Positions 41,143-47,886 of a stretch of DNA of 47,886 nucleotides are shown in pieces (within the stretch, counting starts at the first letter, position 1; the number at the start of each line of letters is the position of its first letter). A model generated the notes under the pieces. That model saw only the letters and a program-made list of their open reading frames with translations, ran no database searches and was not told the origin of the DNA. Origin of the DNA: Aquirhabdus sp. (GTDB lineage: Bacteria; Pseudomonadota; Gammaproteobacteria; Pseudomonadales; Moraxellaceae); assembly GCA_030149815.1 (NCBI GenBank), contig JASLHI010000030.1, positions 1 through 47,886 of the forward strand, read 5' to 3'. A program made the translations under genes and the position numbers.

Positions 41143-42135
41143 ATGAAGAATCAACTACAGCTACTAAGCACGATCACGCTACTTACACTTGCAACTGCAT
41201 CCCAGGCCCAGACTCTGTGTGTTTTTGATCCGTTAGGAACGCAAGGCGACTCGTACTTCTTCATGAAAGACTACGCCATTGCAGCAAAGCAATGGGGTGC
41301 GGATATTACATTAAAACCCTACACCGACGATCAGAAAGCCAATGATGCTTTCAAAGATGGTAAATGCGACGCTCTGACCACGATTGGAACTCGCGCACGC
41401 CAATTTAACAGTTTCACAGGATCAATTGACTCAGTAGGCGGTGTACCTGATGATGCAGTCGCAAAAAGTATCATTCTCTTGATGTCTAATCCTAAAATTG
41501 CATCAGAAATGGTCAATGGAGATACCGAAGTTGCTGGAGTATCTGCCGTAGGCGCAGCATATCCAATGACAGCCGATAAGACTATTAATAGTATGGCGAG
41601 AATGGCTGGTAAGAGCTTTGGAGCACTATCATTCGATAAGCCACAATTAGTCATGGCAGAAAAGATGGGCTGTAATGTGGTTCCTGTTTCGATCACAACC
41701 ATCGCAAACAAATTCAATGGCGGACAAGTTCAGATTATCGCATTACCTGCTTATGCGTTTAAAGCACTTGATCTTGCAAAAGGCATGAGCAATAAAGGGG
41801 CGATTGTCAATTTTCATGCGGCTTATATCACAACACAAGTTCTTATTCATCCAACCAGCTTCCCTGATGGGTATGGACAAAAAAGCCGAGCATGGATGGC
41901 AGGACAGCTCACGAATCAGATGAAATCCGTAAAAAAAATGGAAGGTAGTATAGATCCGAAATACTGGATGGAACTCCCAGCGAATGACAAGCTTGTATAC
42001 GACAAACTATTCCGCCAAGTGCGACTTGATCTTGCGAAGGAAGGAACTTACAACAAACGGATGATGGGTATTCTGAAAAAAGTTCGCTGCCAACAAACTC
42101 CATCAAGCTTTGAATGTCCAATGCATGATGAATAA
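41143..42135 (+). CDS. DUF6091 / AdeT-like putative solute-binding protein
   Basis: The 330-residue protein starts with a Sec signal peptide (about 1-22, ATASQA cleavage) and mature TLCVFDPLGTQGDSYFFMKD. It resembles the Acinetobacter AdeT/DUF6091 group: periplasmic, TRAP-type substrate-binding-like proteins. Early reports called them RND-type aminoglycoside efflux components, but they are not membrane pumps. DGKCDALTTIGTRARQFN and GGVPDDAVAKSIILLMSNP are characteristic. Five cysteines are present, including two in the tail (KVRCQQTPSSFECPMHDE). The Shine-Dalgarno AGGAAG lies 4 nt before the ATG. Ligand unknown. Confidence 0.82.
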   Translation: MKNQLQLLSTITLLTLATASQAQTLCVFDPLGTQGDSYFFMKDYAIAAKQWGADITLKPYTDDQKANDAFKDGKCDALTTIGTRARQFNSFTGSIDSVGGVPDDAVAKSIILLMSNPKIASEMVNGDTEVAGVSAVGAAYPMTADKTINSMARMAGKSFGALSFDKPQLVMAEKMGCNVVPVSITTIANKFNGGQVQIIALPAYAFKALDLAKGMSNKGAIVNFHAAYITTQVLIHPTSFPDGYGQKSRAWMAGQLTNQMKSVKKMEGSIDPKYWMELPANDKLVYDKLFRQVRLDLAKEGTYNKRMMGILKKVRCQQTPSSFECPMHDE

Positions 42136-42169
42136 ATATTCTCTATATAGTTGTCATACTTCTGAGAAT

Positions 42170-42202
42170 AAAAAATCCACTTAGCAAATTTATGCTAAGT
42201 GG
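42170..42202 (-). terminator. Terminator between convergent genes, CCACTTAG hairpin
   Basis: CCACTTAGC (42177-42185) pairs with GCTAAGTGG (42194-42202) around an 8-nt loop. On the minus strand the stem is followed by ATTTTTTATT, so it best serves the FilA-like gene; it can also end the DUF6091 gene. The 26-nt stem-loop is nearly the same as the one at 46697-46722. Confidence 0.8.
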
Positions 42203-42309
42203 TATCCTCTTAGGAAACTCTGTGATTGCCACTGTTACAAAGTCAAATAGTGACACATCTAAATTATAACAAGTTGATATATCTAATTTTTGTTTTATTT
42301 AAGAAATCT

Positions 42310-43713
42310 TTAACAGAACTTTAACCCGCCATAACAGTTAGATACAGGCGTCTGTGCAGCTAGAACTGTATTAACCAATGGAAAATTAACGGCATTTCCT
42401 GCCAAATTTACTACACCCGTACTCAGTGACCCACCCAAACAACTCGCCAATCCCAAAGCACCACAACTAATTGGATTGTTATATAAATAAGTGCTTGTAT
42501 CATTTAATACTGTTTGCAAAACAGGGACTGATAAAGCAACCGATGCCGCTGGTGAAATACTTCCAATATTCACCGTATTACCAACCGACATCCACCAACC
42601 AGGTTGAGCAATATTTGTTGAAGCAGAGCCTGGATATTGAACTTGCGTACTTTGTAATGACAAGGATACAGGATTGTTAAGTGAAATATTATGGATATAA
42701 GATAAAGCCTCTTGTACTTGCAAGCTCACTGACAAATTATTAATTGATGAAGGCGCAACAATATTTTCAGCTAAATTTAATCCAGCAGCAGATGCTGTCA
42801 TCGACCCTGTAAAATTAATTGGATTAACTGCACCAGTTCCCGTTAGCGCCACGCTCGTCATTCGAGTGCCATTAGCAACCGTAGGATTAGAAGTTAATGT
42901 AACAGGCACTGACGGTAACACCAGATCATAGGAAGTCGAAGAAAAATTTGTACAACCAAAAGTACAAGAGTTTCCAACATTATAGATTCGACCTGTGATC
43001 GCAGTATTTGTTCCAGTAGTCGGCTGATTAGTTGGCACAGTAGAACCATTTGCTTGGGTCGCAGGAGTATTCGCTCCATCATATGAAATAATCGTATAAG
43101 CAGTATTTGCAGTACCTGTAGCTGAACCAATATTCATATAACCACTAAACGAATTAATCCCCACACCCTTTGGATTAGTCGCAGATCCATTTAAGCTAGA
43201 AGGGTTATCAACACCTGCCGTTAATAATCCCATGACATTCTGGGCACCGAAATTTATCCCGACAATTTGACGCGTAGATAAAGAATTAGGGCTTTTAATC
43301 GCCAATTGCAAAAATGGATTAGTAATCACTGCATCACATGTTGCCCGTGACGCACCCGATGGACAGGATCCTACTCCAGGATTTCCGGACAATCCTAGTT
43401 GATTAATATCAATATCGCAGCCAGCACCATTAACACCACCACATCCTAACTGTAAGTGGTTAATATTTGCATTTAAGTCAAGTTCACCATTTAAGCCAAA
43501 TGTAAAGAAGCCATAATCATCAGGTGTTGCTCCAGTACCCGATCCAGAAGGTGCATTATAGGACGTATAAAAAGCAGCTTGACCCGTCTGTTCACTTAGC
43601 TCAGAGTCATCAACTGCTTGCATAACAGCATATGCTGGAGCAAACACGTCGACCAATAAACCAACACCTATTAATAATGGCATTAATTTGAATTTACTCT
43701 TTGAGGAGTGCAT
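42310..43713 (-). CDS. FilA-like (DUF6160-type) surface protein
   Basis: The 467-residue secreted protein has a signal peptide (about 1-30, KFKLMPLLIGVGLLVDVFAPAYA) followed by MQAVDDSELSEQTGQAAF, the signature I associate with Acinetobacter FilA/DUF6160 proteins. The mature part is rich in N, T, S, G and V, low in charge, with repeats of strand-like segments (for example SIGSISPAASVALSVPVL-type stretches); I expect a beta-rich exported fibre or surface subunit. Two cysteine pairs occur near GCGGVNGAGC and SCTFGC. Start ATG 43713 has AGGGA 6 nt upstream. In A. baumannii the fil genes form an operon, but no filB-F follows here. Confidence 0.68.
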   Translation of the reverse strand: MHSSKSKFKLMPLLIGVGLLVDVFAPAYAVMQAVDDSELSEQTGQAAFYTSYNAPSGSGTGATPDDYGFFTFGLNGELDLNANINHLQLGCGGVNGAGCDIDINQLGLSGNPGVGSCPSGASRATCDAVITNPFLQLAIKSPNSLSTRQIVGINFGAQNVMGLLTAGVDNPSSLNGSATNPKGVGINSFSGYMNIGSATGTANTAYTIISYDGANTPATQANGSTVPTNQPTTGTNTAITGRIYNVGNSCTFGCTNFSSTSYDLVLPSVPVTLTSNPTVANGTRMTSVALTGTGAVNPINFTGSMTASAAGLNLAENIVAPSSINNLSVSLQVQEALSYIHNISLNNPVSLSLQSTQVQYPGSASTNIAQPGWWMSVGNTVNIGSISPAASVALSVPVLQTVLNDTSTYLYNNPISCGALGLASCLGGSLSTGVVNLAGNAVNFPLVNTVLAAQTPVSNCYGGLKFC

Positions 43714-43742
43714 GATCATTCCCTGTGCTCTATAAAATCCAC

Positions 43743-43759
43743 TTTTACGCAACGTAAAA
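43743..43759 (-). promoter_or_regulatory. Palindromic operator candidate upstream of the FilA-like gene
   Basis: TTTTACG-CAA-CGTAAAA is a perfect 7+3+7 palindrome starting 30 bp before the ATG at 43713. A poor promoter match (TTTACG, 17 bp, TTATAG) overlaps it, so a bound protein would block or control transcription. The binding factor is unknown. Confidence 0.5.
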
Positions 43760-43895
43760 CTTAGGGAATAATCTAACGCTCTTTGCAAATATTCGTGAGG
43801 CAGGCAGAGATCAAAAAAATTGTCATTTCAGCTCACATCCGCCAAAATTACATCAGACGTACACTCCAAATAACTTAAATATCCGCAATAAGACC

Positions 43896-44957
43896 TCACC
43901 TCATATGCTTAAAATTTATACGACGATATTGTGTAGGACTCATTGTTGTCCAACGCTGAAAAGCACGTGTAAAACTCGCACGATCTTGATAACCGAGCCG
44001 TAGTGAAATATCTTCTACGGATAATTCAAGTTGACTCAATAAAGCTTTTGCATCTCGGAAACGCACTTCATTTAATAACGACGTATAGTTCAATCCCCCT
44101 TCTGCCAACTTACGCTTAAAAGAACTTACCGACATATTTAATTTATCAGCAATATTAACCAAATCAGGATATTGTCCATTATGAATAATAAGAAGTGCAG
44201 TAACGCGCTTTACCCAATCCTGCACACTATTAAGTCGCGCTAACTCAGACTCACCTTGATTTACGATCAATTGTTTTATTTCTGGATTTGCTGTTGGCAA
44301 AAGATAGCTAAGTGCGCCAACAGAAAAGCGAATCTGGCACTCTGGCTGATTAAAATACAAAGCAGGAAGACGATTTTTATAAGCCGCAAAATGATCAGGT
44401 TCAGGATAATCAAAATACAGCTCACACGATAAATCAGCATACTTATTTAAAGTATGCTGATCATATAAAAGAGAAATTAAAACCTCAGCAGCCCTAATCA
44501 AAAAATTTTCTAAGATAAATTGCCTAACGATAACAAAAGGGACTTGATCTTTGATGGTAATGATTGCCATACCATCAGCCACTTCCAGCGATGCGTTAAA
44601 GTAAGGAAATTGAATAGGTAAAAATCGCAACCCTAGCTCAATTGCATCCTTTAAATTCTCACAACTCATTAAGCCAAAAGAAATAATAGATGACTTTACT
44701 GGGCTATTTCTAAGTCCAATCTCGATCGCGATGCTATGTTCATTTGTTAGCTTAAGTAAATTAAAAATTACATTAGAATGTTGCCAAATCGCAACACGCG
44801 CATTTTCTTTAAATAAATCTTCAACATTTAAATCAGTATTCTCTAGTAACTTTACCGCCGAAATACCCCTACTCTCAGCAACACCTAGCAAAAGGCTTAC
44901 ATAGCTCGCTGAAAGTGTCTTTCGTAGCTGGCTAAGATATCTTTCTATATCAATCAT
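43896..44957 (-). CDS. AraC-family regulator (Arabinose_bd-type), left copy
   Basis: The 353-residue transcription factor has an N-terminal ligand-sensing domain (about 15-200, with IAIEIGLRNSPV and ISFGLMSCENLKDAIELGLRF) of the type found in OruR/ArgR-like AraC proteins. The C-terminal domain is a two-helix-turn-helix AraC domain: LNMSVSSFKRKLAEGGLNYT (about 268-287) and RLGYQDRASFTRAFQRWTT with SPTQYRR (about 319-344). It lies 182 bp upstream of the FilA-like gene on the same strand, so it may control that gene. It is a paralogue of the regulator at 45579-46637, with which it is colinear along its whole length. Confidence 0.88.
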   Translation of the reverse strand: MIDIERYLSQLRKTLSASYVSLLLGVAESRGISAVKLLENTDLNVEDLFKENARVAIWQHSNVIFNLLKLTNEHSIAIEIGLRNSPVKSSIISFGLMSCENLKDAIELGLRFLPIQFPYFNASLEVADGMAIITIKDQVPFVIVRQFILENFLIRAAEVLISLLYDQHTLNKYADLSCELYFDYPEPDHFAAYKNRLPALYFNQPECQIRFSVGALSYLLPTANPEIKQLIVNQGESELARLNSVQDWVKRVTALLIIHNGQYPDLVNIADKLNMSVSSFKRKLAEGGLNYTSLLNEVRFRDAKALLSQLELSVEDISLRLGYQDRASFTRAFQRWTTMSPTQYRRINFKHMR

Positions 44958-45578
44958 ATTTTATACATTTACAGACTAATACATCATCAAAATAGGATTA
45001 TACAAATACTGAGTTAGTACTTCATTAGCACAACAAACGATATCTATAGTTACTTTATGCCTAATTAACATCAGAGTCACTTATTTTTAGACTAAAAAAA
45101 TCAACAAAAACAATGTTGAAATTTTTAATCTCTAGAAAATAATAAAATCTCTTCGAATATCAATCCTAAAAATGACGCATATTACCTAATTTATAAAAAT
45201 AAACTCAAAAAAATTTAAATAGCTCCAAAAATACGAACAGTAAACAATCATTTAACAAATCAAGATGAAGAAATTCAATATTTATATAAATCTTATGATT
45301 CACTAGAGATGATAATATATATTATTTATACATTTTTACTAAACAAAGATCATATGCTAAATTATATATAATTTATAAAAGGACTAGATTACCATTTATA
45401 AATTTCCCCTATTGAAACAACTAGATATTAAATCTATCGAAACAAAATACTGACCTCAAAAAATCCCTTTCAATAATGAATTTCAAGGTCATTATTATCA
45501 TTATCTAATTCACGTAATTTGGTTATATTTCTACAAATAGAAACCATTTACGACCTAATGACATCATCGAAAAACTGA
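44958..45578. other. 621-bp AT-rich gap between two divergent AraC genes
   Basis: No ORF of gene quality is visible. The DNA is very rich in A and T, with short inverted repeats: TGACCT...AGGTCA at about 45451-45491, and GGTT-TATTT-CTAC-AAATA-AACC within 45521-45545. It presumably holds the promoters of both regulators. Its unusual length for two promoters suggests extra operators or the remains of a lost gene. Confidence 0.5.
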
Positions 45579-46637
45579 ATGATAGACGCCGCTAAAATAT
45601 ACAATACTCTTCAAATGAGTATTCCCGCAACATATGCAAGCCACCTATTAAGTTTGGCAGCAAATCGAGGCATTGTTTTTGAAAGATTACTGAAAAATTC
45701 CAATCTAACCGCAGAAGAAGTGCATAAACAAGGTGCTCGGATTGCGCTATGGCAGCACATTAATATTATTACGAATTTACTTCAAATAACTAATGATCCT
45801 AGTATCGCTATTGAAGTAGCTTTACAAACTAAACCCTCACAAATTGGTTTTCTTTCATATGGTTTAATGAGCTGCGCCAATCTCGGTGAAGCGGTATCAA
45901 TAGGGCAACGCTTCTTAACAACCGTATTCCCATATTTTAGACTCGATTTTGAGATTCAACACAAAACTGCAATTCTTACATTAAAGGATGAACTATCTTT
46001 TTCATTTTGTAGAAATTTTATTGTAGAAAACTTCATCGTTCGTATGTCTGAAACCTTCTGCTCTTTATTAGCAAATCAATTCAATCAAAATAAATATAAA
46101 TATGTAGAGCTATTTTTTGACTACCCCGAACCAAATTATTTTAATACATTTAAAAATAGGTTACCCACTGCCCAATTTAGTCAAGCTGCCAATCAAATTC
46201 GATTTCCAGCCAAACTTTTAGAACTTCCTTTACCTACAGCAAATTCGGGAATTAAATTATTAGCACTAAACCAAGTTGAATCCGAACTCGTTAGACTTGG
46301 AGTAAATGAAGATTGGGTAGATCGTACACGACTATTATTAACTTGCCATAACGGGCAATATCCAAATTTGCAAAGTATTGCCATAAAATTAAATGTTTCC
46401 GAAAGCACCTTAAAACGTAAACTAGCTCAATCTAATGAAAGTTATTCATCACTATTAGATCAAGTTCGTAGCCGTGATGCATATCATTTACTTTCCCAAT
46501 CTGAATTAAGCGTTGAAGATGTTGGATTATATTTAGGTTATCCCGATCGCGCCAATTTTACTCGTGCGTTTCGCCGCTGGTCTAATAAAACGCCAACTCA
46601 ATATCGAAATGATTTATATAAGAATAAAGGTACATAA
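45579..46637 (+). CDS. AraC-family regulator (Arabinose_bd-type), right copy
   Basis: The 352-residue paralogue of the left regulator, in the opposite orientation. It shares ARIALWQHINII, DPSIAIEVALQTKP, LSYGLMSCANLGEA and the HTH region LNVSESTLKRKLAQSNESYS (about 268-287) with LGYPDRANFTRAFRRWSNK and TPTQYRN (about 321-344). Both copies keep the recognition-helix framework but differ in the sensor domain, so they probably bind related DNA sites and answer to different ligands. I see no good ribosome binding site before its ATG. A terminator follows its stop. Confidence 0.88.
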   Translation: MIDAAKIYNTLQMSIPATYASHLLSLAANRGIVFERLLKNSNLTAEEVHKQGARIALWQHINIITNLLQITNDPSIAIEVALQTKPSQIGFLSYGLMSCANLGEAVSIGQRFLTTVFPYFRLDFEIQHKTAILTLKDELSFSFCRNFIVENFIVRMSETFCSLLANQFNQNKYKYVELFFDYPEPNYFNTFKNRLPTAQFSQAANQIRFPAKLLELPLPTANSGIKLLALNQVESELVRLGVNEDWVDRTRLLLTCHNGQYPNLQSIAIKLNVSESTLKRKLAQSNESYSSLLDQVRSRDAYHLLSQSELSVEDVGLYLGYPDRANFTRAFRRWSNKTPTQYRNDLYKNKGT

Positions 46638-46690
46638 TATTTTTAGTTTAAATATTATTTTTCAACCACCTCAAAAAAATATATATCAAT

Positions 46691-46730
46691 AAAAAAACCA
46701 CTTAGTAAACTAATACTAAGTGGTTTTTTT
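46691..46730 (+). terminator. Strong terminator after the right AraC gene
   Basis: AAAAAAACCACTTAG and CTAAGTGGTTTTTTT form a perfect 15-bp stem around TAAACTAATA. It is symmetric and could act in both directions, also covering the tRNA-Val transcript from the opposite strand. Confidence 0.92.
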
Positions 46731-46749
46731 CGATATTTTCTACCAAATT

Positions 46750-46826
46750 TGGTAGGCGTAACTAGACTCGAACTAGCGACCCCCACCATGTCAAGGTGGT
46801 GCTCTAACCAACTGAGCTATACGCCT
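46750..46826 (-). tRNA. tRNA-Val (anticodon GAC)
   Basis: The minus-strand 77-nt sequence folds as a cloverleaf: acceptor AGGCGTA with TACGCCT, D-arm GCTCAGTTGGTTAGAGC, anticodon arm CCACC-TTGACAT-GGTGG with anticodon GAC, variable loop GGGTC, T-arm CTAGTTCGAGTCTAG, discriminator A and an encoded CCA (46750-46752). GAC reads Val codons GUC/GUU. The body is nearly the same as the E. coli tRNA-Val(GAC). The 3' CCA end overlaps the palindrome TACCAAATTTGGTA (46741-46754). Confidence 0.96.
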
Positions 46827-46940
46827 GTTCTGGAGCGAGATTTTATGCAAGTTTAGCGCCATGCGCAATAGATAATTAAGTTATTTACACATACGCCGAA
46901 TTAGATGGCAATTTTTTGAACAATTACGACTACTTATCAA

Positions 46941-47886
46941 TCATTTTTCGCCAATATGCCAGCCTCTCACAACTTGCCATAGTTCTTTTTCGACATTTTT
47001 CACATCTCGTATATCTTCAGCATAACGCGCTCGACTATAAATTCCCGCAATCGTTCTTGCCTGTGCTTGATAACGTGGAACTTGTTCAAGACGGACAAGC
47101 CAGTGTAATACTCCCTCGTCGAACCCTCTTGCTAAGTTTTGCTTTTCCAATCGCTTGGACAATCGAATTAAGGGCGCATCCACAGGATGCCAAACAGGTC
47201 TTCGGCGCCACCACATGACTCCAACCACAATCAGCAGTACCGAGACAAACGCACCAAACATAATCCAGACTTGTATCATCTGTGAACGAAAACCAAACAT
47301 CTTGAACAAGAAATTTTCTTGATTCTGCTCATCAAAGCCAACGACCTTTTGCTGCCATTCATATTTAGCGTAATCTACCCACGCTCGCATCCGCCCCAGC
47401 ATACGGAATTGGTTATATCGCAAACTACCCGCTAAACCTTGACCAAACATAGTCGGATCTTGAGCAGTCAGTGCATCCATTCCCTGTCTCACGCGCTCTG
47501 GCGCAACCATTGCGGTTGGATCAAATCGTACCCAACCACGCCCAGCCAGCCATACTTCGCTCCACGCATGTGCATCCATTTGCCTAACTTCTAATGTCTT
47601 GCCATCTCGTCCGACTTGACCACCTTGATAACCCACGACCACGCGCGCAGGAACTCCAGCAGCACGCATTAAAAATGTAAATGACGATGCATAATGCTCA
47701 CAAAATCCTCGTTTTGTATTAAATAGAAATTGATCAATCCGATCACCATCGAGTGTAGGAGGTTTCAAGGTATAAACGAAATGTTCATGTCGATACCATG
47801 CCATGAGCGTATTAGCATAACTTTCTGGATTGTGCTGTACATTTGCAAAAAGTTGAATGGCGAAAGCTCGAGCTTTGGGATTTATA
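46941..47886 (-). CDS. TgpA-like transglutaminase, C-terminal part (5' truncated)
   Basis: About 315 residues of the C-terminal portion of a membrane transglutaminase; the frame stays open to the window edge, so the true start lies beyond 47886. The transglutaminase core is complete: catalytic Cys in GFCEHYASSFTFLMRAAGVPAR (shown here in part), His in DAHAWSEVW and Asp in WVRFDPTAM. A transmembrane segment follows (about WIMFGAFVSVLLIVVGVMW), then a cytoplasmic DUF4129-like helix pair ending the protein. In Pseudomonas aeruginosa TgpA is essential and has a periplasmic transglutaminase domain flanked by membrane helices. Upstream parts (DUF3488 helices) are outside the window. Confidence 0.85.
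   Translation of the reverse strand, partial: INPKARAFAIQLFANVQHNPESYANTLMAWYRHEHFVYTLKPPTLDGDRIDQFLFNTKRGFCEHYASSFTFLMRAAGVPARVVVGYQGGQVGRDGKTLEVRQMDAHAWSEVWLAGRGWVRFDPTAMVAPERVRQGMDALTAQDPTMFGQGLAGSLRYNQFRMLGRMRAWVDYAKYEWQQKVVGFDEQNQENFLFKMFGFRSQMIQVWIMFGAFVSVLLIVVGVMWWRRRPVWHPVDAPLIRLSKRLEKQNLARGFDEGVLHWLVRLEQVPRYQAQARTIAGIYSRARYAEDIRDVKNVEKELWQVVRGWHIGEK

Noticed and set aside
44958..45578. A missing small gene between the two AraC regulators
   Set aside because: No frame on either strand has a convincing start, length or codon pattern; only AT-rich DNA with short palindromes is seen.

Overview
The window looks like chromosomal DNA from a Moraxellaceae gammaproteobacterium, most likely an Acinetobacter species. 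Four things suggest this: the mreBCD-maf-rng order next to a divergent gatCAB operon; a glnE-ilvE pair followed directly by a glycosyltransferase cluster that starts with an ELM1/GtrOC1-type gene (in Acinetobacter baumannii the lipooligosaccharide outer-core locus begins beside ilvE); an AdeT-like DUF6091 protein; and a FilA-like surface protein. The taxonomic call comes from remembered gene content and order, not from a database search. I see no prophage, IS element, integrase or CRISPR array.

Layout. 0.05-2.7 kb: type B ribosomal protein L31 (rpmE2), a secreted LprI-domain protein, moeA and a 60-residue protein. 2.9-7.6 kb, minus strand: mreB-mreC-mreD-maf-rng, the rod-shape operon with short, translationally coupled junctions. 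7.9-11.3 kb, plus strand: gatC-gatA-gatB with a strong terminator. 11.4-15.4 kb: a lone AT-rich gene, a cytosolic ceramidase-like enzyme, a small lipoprotein and a DJ-1/PfpI-type protein. 15.5-27.4 kb, minus strand: glnE, ilvE and eight surface-glycan genes (ELM1/GtrOC1-like, O-antigen ligase/polymerase-like, CgeB-like, two tandem polysaccharide deacetylases, a WaaE-like GT2 and two GT4 enzymes). I read this as an outer-core/LPS locus. 27.7-28.3 kb: a two-gene AT-rich islet with a zinc-ribbon protein and a dCMP-deaminase-like enzyme. 28.5-33.3 kb: metC, gcvH, crcB, a Bcr/CflA-type MFS exporter, a small P-loop kinase and a membrane protein. 33.4-36.1 kb: a GT4 glycosyltransferase-PAP2 phosphatase operon (minus strand) and a divergent lipocalin. 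36.2-40.8 kb: a lone HEPN-like hypothetical, a zinc-ribbon membrane protein, a secreted hypothetical and mnmG. 41.1-46.7 kb: a DUF6091 solute-binding-like protein, the FilA-like protein and two divergent paralogous AraC-type regulators around a 621-bp AT-rich gap. 46.75-47.9 kb: tRNA-Val(GAC) and the C-terminal part of a TgpA-like transglutaminase cut by the window edge.

The observation I rate highest is regulatory. Just upstream of the GT4-PAP2 operon there are four 7-mers in direct repeat at exact 11-bp spacing (35358-35397, minus strand), with a -10-like hexamer 10 bp downstream. This is the architecture of a double Pho box. A PhoB-controlled phosphatase plus glycosyltransferase would suit phosphate-starvation lipid remodelling: phosphatidate to diacylglycerol to glycolipid. 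Other points worth attention are the near-identical 26-nt terminator hairpins at the two ends of the FilA/AraC segment, a perfect 7+3+7 palindrome in front of the FilA-like gene, the long inverted repeat at 32707-32780, and three AT-rich accessory islets placed between housekeeping operons.
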